A stretch of DNA of 64,000 nucleotides from Parietaria judaica (lineage: Eukaryota > Streptophyta > Magnoliopsida > Rosales > Urticaceae), in contig OX940860.1 in assembly GCA_954871525.1 (NCBI GenBank), forward strand, positions 25,948,001 to 26,012,000, in the 5' to 3' direction. This document shows, piece after piece, positions 36,701 to 48,786 of the stretch. The notes beneath the pieces were generated by a model, which was given only the letters and a program-made list of their open reading frames with translations, had not been told where the DNA came from and did no database searches. The position numbers were made by a program, and so were the translations under genes. Position 1 is the first letter of the stretch. Each line of letters begins with the position of its first letter.

Positions 36701-37723
36701 AATATCTAGTGGTATGCCGTCGGCCAAATAGACTTTCCCGAGGTTCCCCGCAACGTAGTTCTCCATTTGCTCTTTGTTCGGAGCGGTGTGGAAAGACGCT
36801 CCCGAATCAAGCACCCAACTATCAATCGGGCTATCAACGGACAACAATAACGCATCACCCTTATCCTCAACAACTCCACTGACCGGGTTGTCGGCTGACA
36901 AGAATAACGCATCACCGACTTCTTCGGTAGCCGCATTTACGGCATCTTCTCTGTTGTCTTGTTTCTTCTTCGGAGCTCTACAATCTTTCCTTATGTGGCC
37001 CGTTTTACCACAATTCCAACACTCCATTTTTCGTCCGAATCTTGACTGACCTCTGCCATTTCTTGACTTTGATCTACCCTTGTTCCGGTTGTGGCTCTTT
37101 TCGGTTCCTCTGCCTCTGTGTTCTACGTGCAACGCAGAACTCGACGATGCTTCCCCTGAATCGATTCTCCGAACTTCCTCTGCAAGAATACGATCTCTGA
37201 CATCGTTGAACTTTAACTTGGCAGTACCCACGGAGTTACTAACCGCTGCCTTCATCGATTCCCAACTCGGTGGTAAAGACGCCAACAAAATTAGGGCACG
37301 AACTTCATCATCAAAATCTATTTCAATGGACGACAATTGATTGACTATGGTGTTGAACTCGTTCAAGTGAGTAGCTACAGACCCACTTTCTTCCATTCTC
37401 AAATAGAAAAGTTTCTTCATGAGAAATACCTTGTTGTTCGCCGAGGGCTTCTCGTACATATCGGAGAGAGCTTTCATCATGCTCGCCGTAATCTTCTCCT
37501 TCGCCACGTTGTGCGCGACATTCCTCGACAACGTCAACCGCACAACTCCGAGCACTTTTCTGTCGAGCAAAGCCCATTCTGCCTCATCCATATCCTCTGG
37601 TTTCGAACCCAAAGGAAGATGAAGCTCTCTACCGTAAAGGTAGTCTTCGACTTGCATTCTCCAAAATGCGTAGTCTGAACCATCGAACTTCAAGCTTTGC
37701 CCTAACCCATCGTTTCCACCCAT
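33728..37723 (-). pseudogene. Copia Gag-Pol polyprotein with one in-frame stop
   Basis: 1332 codons in a single frame, broken only by a TGA at 35783-35785 between integrase and reverse transcriptase. N to C: Gag (KFDGSDYAFWRMQ; LFYLRM...LNEFN), zinc knuckle CWNCGKTGHIRKDC, aspartic protease DSGASFHT, GAG-pre-integrase LWHNRLRHMSEKG, integrase with HTDVWG, D(D)STRK and GVAERMNRT, then after the stop reverse transcriptase with ALHNKWVYRIK, the YVDDM active site and RNase H with DADNGGD and AEYVAITEA...DSQSAIHLAKNP. The element may have been active until recently; as it stands full Pol needs readthrough of the stop. Confidence 0.95.
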
Positions 37724-37752
37724 CGTCTTCTAGATCGCAACACAACCCGGTT

Positions 37753-37764
37753 GCTCTGATACCA
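37753..37764 (-). promoter_or_regulatory. Primer-binding site for initiator tRNA-Met
   Basis: Minus strand TGGTATCAGAGC, the standard complement to the 3' end of plant initiator tRNA-Met, two bases inside the 5' LTR. Confidence 0.95.
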
Positions 37765-37766
37765 GT

Positions 37767-38282
37767 TGTTAGGGAATAATCACCCGAATCCCCTTTGAAC
37801 CGAAGACGAAATAATGGCAAGAAACGAAATAAAAATGACACCGGAGATTATAGTGGTTCGCCCCCAATGCGGGAGGTACGTCCACTTGCCGCTTGCAAAT
37901 ATGATCCACTAGAATCTCCAACGGAGTTGTTCGAATACACCCTCGAGCTCACTCACTCTTCCCTTGTGTTTACAAGTGTTTCTCACTTCAAGAACAAAAC
38001 CCCTTTGTTCTTCCCTTAACCAGAAATGATGGCTGAAACAGAGAAACTAAAGCCCTCACAACACAAGCTTTTTCTCCAAGCTCTTCACACAAAGCTCTCA
38101 CCTTTTCTCTCTTCTTGAAGGATGAAGAAACCCACGAGCTCTCTTCTTAGCCTTGGTCAAAGCTTCTCCAAGAAGACAACTTTACTATCATGAAAGTCTA
38201 AAAGCAACATAGAGAAAATACCAAAATTACCCCTAAGCTAATCATGACTTTCCCAATTGAATTAGGCTTCACATAAATAACA
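37767..38282 (-). repeat. 5' LTR of the copia element
   Basis: 516 bp, same TG...CA borders; followed (on the minus strand) two bases later by the primer-binding site. Confidence 0.95.
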
Positions 38283-38387
38283 TGAATAGCATACTATCAT
38301 ACTATTGAGCTTGTACAATTATTGTTGCATAAGTAAAGATTAAAGAATAAAACCTAGGGTTCGGTTTCCCCATAATGATATTGCGCT

Positions 38388-39442
38388 CAAGGTTCGCATT
38401 TTCGACGATAATCGCCGATTTTTGGTCTTTTCGGTAGTTACCGGTAAGTTGCCGGCTCTAATACTTATCGTTTTATATACTTTTCGACGATTATCGAGTT
38501 TTTCGATAAAACCTTTCCCAACCGATTTTTGACAAAATGCGTGTAAAAAATAGGTACTTTTCGGTTAAATGAAAAAAAAAATTCGCGGCAAAAATACCAA
38601 TTAAACTTTCGGCAAAAATAATTATACTCACACAAGAGCACCCCACCCCGTCACGTCACGTCGACCGGACGGCGGCGGCGGCGCGCGTGGTGGTGTAATA
38701 TTTGTGTGAGTCCTCCCTCATCCACAAAATCCTATGATCCAAAGGGCCCAAGCCTTTGTCCCTAATATTTGGTATATAAACATCACCAAACTCTTGTCAT
38801 CTATCAATGTGGGACTTTTTGTTATTCAACTACTATCACACATTCACACTTAACATACACATACACATACACTTCACCTAATAATTTAACTTAATATTAC
38901 ACACTTCAAATAATATTATACACTTAACATACATATTAACTTCTCCTAACATACATATACATTTAATATGTATATTCATTTAATATTATACACTTCAACT
39001 AATATTAAATTTGTTAACATACATATACAATTAACATGCATATTCACTTAATATTACACACTTAATTAACATACATATTCACTTCACATAATAATTTGAC
39101 TTAATATTATACACTTAAACTAATAAAGTGACTTAATATTATACACTTAAACTAATAAAGTGACTTAATATTAGTGTTTTAGATTTGAGACTAGTGATGG
39201 AATTATATGTGTGTATGACTTTATTTACATATGTTTTGTGGTATGATATTATAAAAATATTTTGTAAGTTTTCCATCCAAAAGTATCGAAAAGTGTCGAT
39301 AATCCGTCGATAATCTTCGAAAAGTATCGGTAATCGGTAAGCTACAGTATTATAAGTTTTCCGTCGGTTAATCGGTAAGCTATCGATTAATCCGTCGAAA
39401 ACGGTAACCGATTTATCGACAATCTCGGTAAGTTGAACCTTG
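38388..39442 (+). mobile_element. Non-autonomous hAT-type element E4 (1055 bp)
   Basis: Perfect 8-bp target duplication ATTGCGCT (38380-38387, 39443-39450). Ends CAAGGTTCGCATT and GTTGAACCTTG. Subterminal TCGACGATTATCG/CCGGTAA words at the left; the 3' zone from about 39200 nearly matches E2. The middle differs from E1-E3: a GC-rich patch (38645-38695, GGCGGCGGCGGCG), a TATATAAA-like segment (38772) and an AT-rich ACATACAC/TTAATATTA repeat zone instead of the 157-bp array. Confidence 0.88.
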
Positions 39443-39622
39443 ATTGCGCTTGCAAGTGTTTTTTTTTTTTTTTTTTTGAGGGAGCGCTTGCAAGTTGTAT
39501 GAGCTTGTATAAATTCTTATATATATACCCACTTAGTTGATGCTCTTATGAACTTTAAGAAACTGGAATTTGGAAGTTGTATTCACTTTTCTCTGTTCAG
39601 GTATCGTACAGTAAAAATTGTA

Positions 39623-39695
39623 TTCTTCTTCTTCTTCTTCTTCTTCTTCTTCTTCTTCTTCTTCTTCTTCTTCTTCTTCTTCTTCTTCTTCTTCT
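39623..39695. repeat. (TTC)24 microsatellite
   Basis: A 73-bp pure TTC/CTT run, likely polymorphic. Confidence 0.98.
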
Positions 39696-40529
39696 AAATA
39701 TATGTACCTAATTCTTCTCTTTTCATTGAATAAATCTCTTCATTCAACATACAATTATATATAAAAAAAAATAACAAAATAAAAATATTGAATAGTTCAA
39801 AAATGATTGGAAAGATTTAATCGAACTGGGTCGGGGCATGACTATAAGAAGACGTAGACCGAAGCAAATATGGAATATTTACGATATGCAACGTAAATCC
39901 ATTAATATTTCGCGAGCTCTCTCACATATATCTTTGTATTTTTTTTTTTTTGAGAGAATATATCTTTGTATTTTTATCATTCATGGTATAGAATATCAAA
40001 CCCTCTTAATTTTTTTATTTTTTTTTCGGATGCGGAGCCAGACTTCTGGGCGTAATTAATTTTGTAAGGCGGCTGGAGAAGCGATTCGCCACGGACACAC
40101 TCAAGAGGGCTGTCAAAATTCCATAGACTACGTAAGAATTATAGGGTTTGCACCTTAAAATCATTGCCAATAATATAAGTAACTACTTATCATTTTTTTA
40201 TTTTTTTTTTAATGTATCTTTTTTAGTTGGGATCCTTAACAACTTAGGAAATTTTGTAACTTATCAACTTTTGCGAGGAAGCTGCGGAAGTTACAGAATG
40301 TGGAGGAGTATTGTCGGTTTTTGTTCGTAGAAAGTTGGAAATTTTGATCGCTTTCCTCCCTGTACCGCCACAAATTATAGCTCTCTCTGTAGACCGCTTT
40401 TTTTACAACTCCAACGCCTTATAAGATTTATCGTGCGTCTTCGTTTCAACAAAATGTCTTGCTCGTGTATGAACTCTTCTCCAAGAATATTAAGAAAAAT
40501 CAGTACTAGCTAGCTAGTAATTAGGTTAT
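39696..40529. other. Intergenic; nothing recognised
   Basis: Short ORFs only and T-runs; no gene family or repeat end identified. Confidence 0.35.
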
Positions 40530-41529
40530 GGCCCCGTTTGGCATTGCTTATTAATAGGTGCTTTTGCTTTTTTTAGAATTTTAAGTCAATATTTGTGTTT
40601 GGTAAGTTACAATAGAAGCACTTCACTAAAAAGTTTAGCTTTTCTATAGGCAAAATTTAAAAGCTAGTAATAGATGCTTCTGCTAGAATCTACTTTTGCT
40701 TTTCTTATTCTTTATCTCTATAAATATTTTTTTGGTGGTAAAAGTACCAAAAATACATTTTATTATTGCAGTTAAATGTCTAATTCTTTTTAAGTGGCAA
40801 AAGTACCAATTTTTTATGTCCATATTTTTTAATTATTGTGGTTAAAGTACCAATTCTTTTTGGATGGTAAAGATACCAATTTCTTACATCCATGTTTTTT
40901 TAAAATTATTTCAGTTGAAGTACCAATTCTTATTGGGTGGTAAAAGTACCAAAAATATTTTAACATTGCGGTTAAAGTTCCAATTTTTTTAGGTGGTAAA
41001 AGTACCTTTTTTCGTTACATTCTTAAAATATTATAGTTAAAGTACCAAGTCTTTTTGGAAGGTGAACGTATATAAAAAAACAAATACATATTATTATTGC
41101 AGTTAAAGCATTAGTTCTTTTTAGTTGGTAAAAGTACTAATTTTTTTACCGTGGACGAAAGAAACATGAATGTAAAAAATTGGTATTGTCACCATAATTA
41201 TTGTCAATTAAAAGTATAAAAGCTTAACAAACTAAGAAAGGTTTTGTATTTTATTTATTGAGTAATTATATTATTTAAAGTCTTTTTTAATTTTTTAATA
41301 TTAATATGATATTCAATTAACATTATTTATGTCTACTTTAATATTTTTTGACATTTAGAAGCTAATTAAGTAAAACTGGTTACCAAACACTAAACTAGAA
41401 CTTTTGAAAAAACCAATTGTTTTTTGTTTTCATTAACCAAACAGTGCATTACTTTATCTGACAGCACTTTTTCTGACAGTAAATTTTAAAAGCAATTCTG
41501 AAGACAGCACAGCAATGCCAAACTGGGCC
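40530..41529. mobile_element. MITE of 1000 bp with GGCC(C)CGTTTGGCATTGCT ends (Harbinger/Tourist-like?)
   Basis: Left GGCCCCGTTTGGCATTGCT and right AGCAATGCCAAACTGGGCC form inverted repeats with one mismatch. The only duplication at the borders is a 3-bp TAT (40527-40529, 41530-41532), which fits the PIF/Harbinger class. No transposase; the interior is a tandem array (separate entry). Confidence 0.75.
40735..41140 (+). repeat. Tandem array of GGTGGTAAAAGTACCAA units inside the MITE
   Basis: Copies near 40737, 40794, 40862, 40938, 40994, 41059 and 41122, at spacings of 55-75 bp, alternating with GYRGTTAAAGTACCAATTCTTTTT segments. Confidence 0.7.
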
Positions 41530-41821
41530 TATATAGAGAATTATCTTTCCCGTTAGTGTGTGTACCCTACACATTTATATCTCATCAACAATCTTCATCT
41601 TGACATTAATTGACGAGTTGAGTGTGTACGATAATCTTAACTTGCATGTGATCTGTTGTCGTTGAAAGTCAAATCTCAATGTTTTTTAATAAGCGAAAAT
41701 CATATACAGTAGTATTCATCTTAAACTTAAAGGAAATGTGAGTACCGTCACAAATAATTAATTATTCAAGTCTTACACTAGAGTTCTTAATAAATAGTTT
41801 AATTACTCAACATTACCATCA

Positions 41822-42112
41822 GGGGCCGGTCTTACCTTGAGTAGCCTCCATTAAAAAAATTTGGAGTCCCTAAGTTAAAGAAAAATCAAAAGTTTTTAAT
41901 TAGGCTAAAAAGGATAAAAATTGGATATTCCAACAATATAAAATTACGAAAGCCACACTTTATATAAATTCCAAAGCTCAAATTCAACACCACAAGCATT
42001 AATTCTTTTTAGTTTACCATCATTCTACTTTAGGTAGTTATTATAGTTAAATTATTTGGGATCGTAAAAATTGGACAAATCACGGGCCACTTGGCTTATG
42101 TCTAGGGCCGGA
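41822..42112. mobile_element. Possible hAT-like MITE with GGGCCGG ends
   Basis: The left border AGGGGCCGGTCTTACCTTGAG and the reverse complement of the right border (AGTCCGGCCCTAGACATAAGCC) are similar but weakly matched; no target duplication seen. Confidence 0.35.
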
Positions 42113-43249
42113 CTATGATTTATTTATTCATCACATTTCATATTTTTGTCTCGCGGTGAAGATTTTCCAAGGAAAACGGCGCTTGGGCTACTAGGTGGCT
42201 CCGACCAACGCCAGTTTGAGTCGTGAATGGATGGTATCCTCAACACATTTTCATTTTTTGAATAATTTGACTCACTGTTTTGAAGGCTACCTAACATTAT
42301 TGTTTCAGCAAGTTCCAAACACCGTTATGTTTCACGTCGTTTGTTAAGTCGTTTTTTTTTTCGTAGCATAATAATTCAATCTTTTTTTCACGGTCAAAGT
42401 TCTCAATGTCAACTATTCTGTTTCTTTTCAAAATTATATCTACATGTTGTTGTTAAAGCAGCGCCAGTCAATAAAAGAGAAAAAGAAAAATGTTTGAAAT
42501 TTTATAGAAGTGGCACTTGTCCAAAGTGACATATCTAAAATGTTGTTAAATTGATTGAAAAAGTATAGAAGAAAGCAATAAGTGGACATAAAAAAAAAAC
42601 AAAAAAACAAAAAAACAAAATAGTCGTAAAAAAAAAAAAAGAATTTATACCACTACAAAAATCAAAATTTTAAATACTTATACCGCTATCCCTCCTAAAA
42701 TTGGTTGAAAACAGAAAATGACTCATATTTAAGTCTTTGTATTCAACTATCATTGTTTTCCCATCCTGCCATCCATCCACATATTCCTAATGATAATAAT
42801 ATGGAAAATGGCAAAATCTGAGAAATGAAAGTCTCCCTTGATTTGTGAACATGCAAGTTTCTCTCTCGTCTTGCCCTATAATAAATTAGTTCTTTCTTGT
42901 ACAAATAAAATAAAGAGACAAGGAGTCTCACAACCCTATAGTACTAGAACCAATAATAGGCAATTATCACTTGTAAAACTAACTAACAAAAAATTGAGGA
43001 AAAAAAATAAAAAATTGTGAAAGCATTGGACAGCAATCAACGGTCAAATTTTCCAAAAATTTGTCCATCTCTCATAAATATATAAAAAAAGAAGCAGAAG
43101 CCAGCCAAATGTTGTTGCGTATCAGTTGGCAATCTCTCCTCTCTTCCTCTATCACCCAAGAAGAGGAGGCTTAGAGGAGGAGCTTTCTCTTTATATACTC
43201 GTCTTGTTCTCTCTTATCTCTCTTGTCTCTCTCTCTCTCTATCCTCGCC
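42113..43249 (+). promoter_or_regulatory. Upstream region of the H+-ATPase gene with TATA box
   Basis: ATAAATATATAAAAAAAG (43073-43090) is a TATA box about 160 bp before the ATG; the leader is CT-rich (43190-43240). Further upstream is AT-rich DNA with no gene. Confidence 0.55.
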
Positions 43250-46200
43250 ATGACGGACGTAATCTCCCTCGAAGAGATCAAGAACGAGAATGTGGATCTT
43301 GTAAGAAACTATATTTAGTACTTGACATGATCATGATTCATGTTGTGATAATGGATTGTTGGAACCCACGTTGTTTTGACATTCGAAATCGAGACGACGT
43401 TGTTGGATTGTCGATTTTGTGGTCTTCGATGTTTTACGATGTGATTCATGGTAGGGGCGGAACTAAGGAAAATCCAGAAGGGGTTCTAGTCCCCGCCGTG
43501 TTTCAACAAACTTTTTACAAATTTTTTTTCTTCATTTTCTTACCCTTAAATTTCTATATTTTTCAATTTTTACTCTCTTGATAATGTATTAATGTATATT
43601 TCCCTTTACACAAGTTTTTGTATCTTGGTTCGGTCACTGCAGTTGTTGTATTTTGCGGTTTGACGATCTAAACACGTCGGATTAGCATTGGCATAAGGTT
43701 TCGGCTTTAAATTGTCTTTGTCTGTGGGGGTTTTTTCTTTTATAGGAGAGGATCCCGATTGAGGAGGTGTTCGAGAGGCTGAAATGTTCGAGGGAGGGTT
43801 TGACCACGTCGGAGGGCGAGAAGCGACTCCAGATCTTCGGGCCGAACAAGCTCGAGGAGAAGAAGGAGAGCAAGCTCCTCAAGTTCTTGGGCTTCATGTG
43901 GAATCCCCTCTCATGGGTCATGGAATGTGCTGCTATCATGGCCATTGTATTGGCCAATGGAGGGGTAATTATACACATGAAAAAGGAGAAATATATATTT
44001 AAATTCCAATTTCTTTTTGCGGACTTTATGAAACTCTTGTGCAATGTAGGGAAAGCCGCCGGATTGGCAAGACTTTATCGGCATCGTCGTTCTTCTGATC
44101 ATCAATTCGACCATTAGTTTCATCGAGGAAAACAACGCCGGAAACGCTGCCGCTGCTTTGATGGCTGGTCTTGCCCCCAAGACCAAGGTCTGTCCTTAAA
44201 TGAACACAGGAATCATACTAACATTATATATTTTTACTTATGCTAAAAGCAATCAAGAACAAGAACAGGTATGAGGGAGAGAGAATACAAATACAAACAA
44301 TATATATATATATATATATAATTGAGCTACAAAACAGAACAATCACAAAAATAGATTATACAAACATTATATATATATATATATACATAAAACAGTACAA
44401 GACTAACTACGATTACTATTATTAACATTATATATGATACGGTTTTCGATATATTTGAAATTGCAGGTTCTGAGGGACGGAAAGTGGAGTGAAGAAGAGG
44501 CTGCGATTCTCGTCCCCGGAGATGTGATCAGCATCAAATTGGGCGACATTGTCCCCGCTGATGCCCGTCTCTTGGAGGGCGATCCCCTCAAGATCGACCA
44601 ATCCGCTCTCACCGGTGAGTCTCTTCCGGTCACCAAGTACCCTGGCAGCGGAGTTTTCTCTGGCTCCACCTGCAAGCAGGGAGAGATCGAGGCCGTAGTC
44701 ATCGCCACCGGCGTCCACACCTTCTTCGGGAAAGCGGCTCACCTCGTTGACAGCACCAACCAAGTTGGTCACTTTCAAAAGGTATATTGATCGGTGAATG
44801 TTTTTCCGAAAAAAACGAAACTCGGATTGCCAAATGCCATGTTCTCGCCGTGAATTTCTTATAATATTATAGGACTTGATCTTTGTATCTGGACGACATA
44901 AGTTCAAATACTCAATCATGTGAGCTAGCTTTATTGGTTTTCTCGTGTATCTTTTTGCCAGGTCTTGACCGCCATCGGTAACTTCTGTATATGCTCGATT
45001 GCATTGGGGATGGTGATCGAGATTATCGTGATCTACCCAATCCAGAAGAGGCCGTATAGAGAAGGCATCGACAATTTGTTGGTCCTTCTGATCGGAGGAA
45101 TTCCAATCGCTATGCCTACAGTGTTGTCGGTGACTATGGCCATCGGGTCCCACCGCCTTTCCGAGCAAGGTGCTATCACGAAGAGAATGACAGCTATTGA
45201 GGAAATGGCGGGAATGGACGTGCTGTGCAGCGACAAGACCGGAACCCTCACGCTCAACAAGCTCACCGTAGACAAAAACCTCATTGAGGTCGCCAGAGAA
45301 TCTACTATATGTAAGGATCTTTTGGTTCATATTCTAAGTAAAACCCTAACATGGCTATTGTTATATAGGTATTCTCGAAGAACACCGACAAAGACACGGT
45401 TGTCTTGCTCGCTGCTAGGGCTTCTAGGGTTGAGAATCAGGACGCTATTGACGCCTCCATTGTTGGCATGCTCGGGGACCCTAAAGAGGTCAATAGCAAA
45501 AATCATTCTCCATGTAAATAATATTTCATTGTGGTCCACTAGGGTTTACTAAAGTTTTTTTTTTTTTTTTCTCTAGGCTAGAGCAGGAATCAATGAAATC
45601 CATTTCTTACCCTTCAACCCCGTTGACAAGCGTACCGCCATTACTTACATCAACACCGAAGGTGACTGGCATAGATCTAGCAAGGGTGCTCCTGAGCAAG
45701 TAAGTATATAACGGGGAACACCGAGTCTTCGGATCGATTTTTATATCAGTTAGCACCAAAAACCACATATTTAAAATCAAAATCCTTGCTATTCAGGTTA
45801 AAAAACCAATCTACCAATTACTAAATTTGGATTTTAAATTTGATTAAACCGCATTATGAAGAAAATATAAATTTGGTCTTAAGCGCTAAAAATACACGTA
45901 TATGAAAAAATATATCTTGTCCCCGCCAACACACATATAATTTAATAAGCTTTAAAACATATTTATTTGAACCAAGAAAACACATTTCCTTAAAGCGATA
46001 TATTTTGATCCAATAAATCGGTAATGGGTAGTGAATTGAAAATTGAAAAATCGCAACAGGTACAGTTTAGCAAAAAAAGAAAGCGGTTTTAACAATTAAT
46101 CAGTTCTTATAAACAAATAAACAAAAACTTGGAAACATAGTGAAAATTTTGAAAATTGAAGTTTTCGATTCAAAATTCGATTTTGGGTTTGACTTCTTGC

Positions 46201-46269
46201 TCTACACCCTATCATTTATAATAATATATATATTTAAGCAATAGCCGGGCTCACTGGTCTTGTGATCCC

Positions 46270-46306
<37 letters not shown>

Positions 46307-48786
46307 AAGTAGTAAGCATAATAAGAGTGAGAAAAACGCTTATTATATTGATCCATTTTGTGTTTTAGATCATTGAGCTTTGCGATCTGAAGGGAGCAAT
46401 GAAAACCAAGGCTCACAACGTGATCGACAACTACGCTGAACGCGGTCTTCGCTCTTTGGCAGTTGCTCAACAAGTAATTATCATCTATAGAGACCGAGTA
46501 GAGACAAGTTCCAATTCATACTTGCAATGAAACCACTTTGTGTTGACTTTCAGACTATCTCCGAGAAGTCCAAGGAGAGCGCTGGAGAGGCGTGGGAGTT
46601 TGTCGGCCTCTTGCCGCTCTTCGACCCCCCGCGGCACGACAGCGCGGAGACTATCCGCCGGGCGCTTGAGCTCGGTGTCAACGTCAAGATGATCACTGGA
46701 GATCAACTCGCCATAGGGAAAGAGACTGGCCGCAGGCTCGGTATGGGAACCAACATGTATCCTTCTTCCTCACTTCTCGGCCAGAACAAAGACGAGTCCA
46801 CCGCCGGTCTTGCCGTCGATGAGCTCATCGAGAAGGCCGACGGGTTTGCCGGAGTCTTCCCCGGTAGGATATTTTTCTATCATTATGCTTTTAAACATAG
46901 TATCTCAAAATATAAGTTCAAATGCTCGATCATAGTGCTCATCATTTCTAATTTAATGTAGAGCACAAGTATGAGATCGTGAAGAAGTTGCAAGAGAGGA
47001 AGCACATCTGCGGTATGACTGGAGACGGAGTCAACGATGCTCCAGCGCTAAAGAGGGCCGACATCGGTATCGCGGTGGCGGATGCAACCGACGCAGCGCG
47101 AAGTGCATCAGACATTGTCTTGACCGAGCCCGGGCTGAGCGTGATCATCAGCGCCGTGCTGACTAGCCGAGCCATCTTCCAGAGGATGAAGAACTACACC
47201 ATCTACGCCGTTTCGATCACCATCCGTATCGTGCTAGGGTTCATGCTCGTCGCGCTCATCTGGGAGTTCGACTTCTCACCTTTCATGGTGCTGATCATCG
47301 CAATCTTGAACGACGGGACCATTATGACAATCTCCAAGGACCGAGTGAAACCCTCTCCGATGCCCGACTCATGGAAGCTCAAGGAGATCTTCGCCACCGG
47401 CGTCGTCCTCGGGACCTACATGGCCATCATGACCGTCGTCTTCTTCTGGCTCGTTCATGACACCGAATTCTTTACCGTAAGAAACCATAGAAAAACCCTT
47501 TTCAAATTTTAACTTAACCCGCAAAATATTAAATCGCTTAATGCTTTCGCAGCAAACTTTCGGAGTGAGATCGCTTAAGGGTAGCCCCACGGAGCTCAAC
47601 TCGGCTCTATATCTTCAGGTCAGCATCATCAGCCAAGCGCTCATCTTTGTGACCCGATCAAGGAGTTGGTCGTTCCTCGAACGACCCGGCTTGTTGCTCG
47701 TCGGCGCTTTCATTGCAGCTCAGCTGGTTCGTGCTCCTCTTATCCGAAAATAGTTTCTTTGTTTACTTTGTTTCACCGAGTTAATGGCTCTATATTGAAA
47801 AGATAAAAGGGACTGAGATGAACTCCGCTCGAGATGAGTGAGCAATCCCACATTGAAAAACAAAGAGATTTTAGAAGGTTCATAGGTTACTAGATCTTCA
47901 CTTGAGAATTTCGATTTCTCTCTCTCAAATAGGTTGCAACCGCCATAGCCGCGTACTCGAGCTGGGGATTCGCGAGGATAGAAGGTATCGGATGGGGCTG
48001 GGCCGGCGCGATATGGATCTACAGCTTAATCACTTACTTCCCTCTCGACGTGCTCAAGTTCATTATCCGATACGGGCTCAGCGGCAAGGCATGGGATACT
48101 TTGCTCCAAAACAAGGTATACTTTATTTCATAATTAGTTTCCATTGCATCTTTGCGGTTCGCTTTTCGTGCCCTAACTTCACTCTCATCACGCTTTCAGA
48201 CTGCGTTCACGACCAAGAAGGACTACGGAAGAGGTGAGAGGGAGGCTCAGTGGGTCATGGCTCAGCGCACCATCCACGGTCTCCACCGCCCCGAAGTGAT
48301 GTTCAACGACAAGGGAAACAACGAACTTTCCGAGATCGCCGAGCAGGCTAAGAGGCGCGCAGAGGTCGCAAGGTGAGACCGTCACACCTGCCAATCTAAT
48401 CGGTTCACACACAATTATTCACAAAATAGTATTTTCAGACGGTATAATCCCATTGATTGTTTATCGCGGATTAAATACTCAATGCTACATTATGCGATTC
48501 TATAAGTTCTCATGGTACTCAGATTGGTTACAATTACGAGACAAAGTTTATTAAAGCATTGGGTACTTAACTCGTGATAAACAAAAAAACGGGATTATAA
48601 CTTCCCAAAATACTACTTAAAATGTAATCGAATTTCACAAATTATCTATTTGAGGATTAATTAATTTGGTTATAATTAATATTTTGCAGGCTAAGGGAGC
48701 TTCATACTCTGAAGGGACATGTTGAATCTGTGGTGAAGCTAAAGGGAATTGACATTGACACCATCCAACAACACTACACTCTCTAA
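43250..48786 (+). CDS. Plasma-membrane H+-ATPase (P3A pump), 14 exons, 949 aa
   Basis: Pumps protons out of the cell with ATP and energises secondary transport. Exons: 43250-43300, 43746-43964, 44050-44187, 44467-44781, 44962-45288, 45369-45488, 45577-45699, 46369-46473, 46554-46863, 46962-47476, 47553-47726, 47933-48115, 48200-48372, 48690-48786 (2850 nt), all GT..AG. Landmarks: [13 protein letters not shown] in the first membrane region, actuator loop LTGES, phosphorylated aspartate D332 in [18 protein letters not shown] nucleotide site, [25 protein letters not shown], hinge [12 protein letters not shown], and the C-terminal autoinhibitory R-domain [20 protein letters not shown]. It ends HYTL: the penultimate Thr (T948), phosphorylated to bind 14-3-3, is kept, but the last residue is Leu rather than the usual Val. 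Exons are GC-rich, introns AT-rich with (TA)n runs. Appears intact. Confidence 0.97.
44301..44320. repeat. (TA)n microsatellite in H+-ATPase intron 3
   Basis: A 20-bp TA run; a second TA run is near 44370-44384. Confidence 0.9.
46273..46303. repeat. (TA)n microsatellite in H+-ATPase intron 7
   Basis: A 31-bp TA run. Confidence 0.95.

Larger units (their letters stand above)
33148..38282 (-). mobile_element. Ty1/copia LTR retrotransposon, nearly complete (5135 bp)
   Basis: Two 516-bp LTRs (33148-33663, 37767-38282), each TGTTA...AACA, bounded by a perfect 5-bp target duplication TGAAT (33143-33147, 38283-38287). Minus-strand order inside: primer site, Gag, protease, integrase, reverse transcriptase, RNase H, polypurine tract, which is the copia order. 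I count 3 differences between the LTRs, so insertion is recent. One in-frame stop interrupts the polyprotein. It lies 340 bp downstream of the F3'5'H stop, in the opposite orientation. Confidence 0.97.

Noticed and set aside
33673..37841. Many plus-strand ORFs across the copia element
   Set aside because: Antisense shadows of the retrotransposon polyprotein.
38811..47860. Shared word TCCCACATTG at 38811 (inverted) and 47844
   Set aside because: Only about 10-12 bp match with no wider similarity; too short to call a repeat family.
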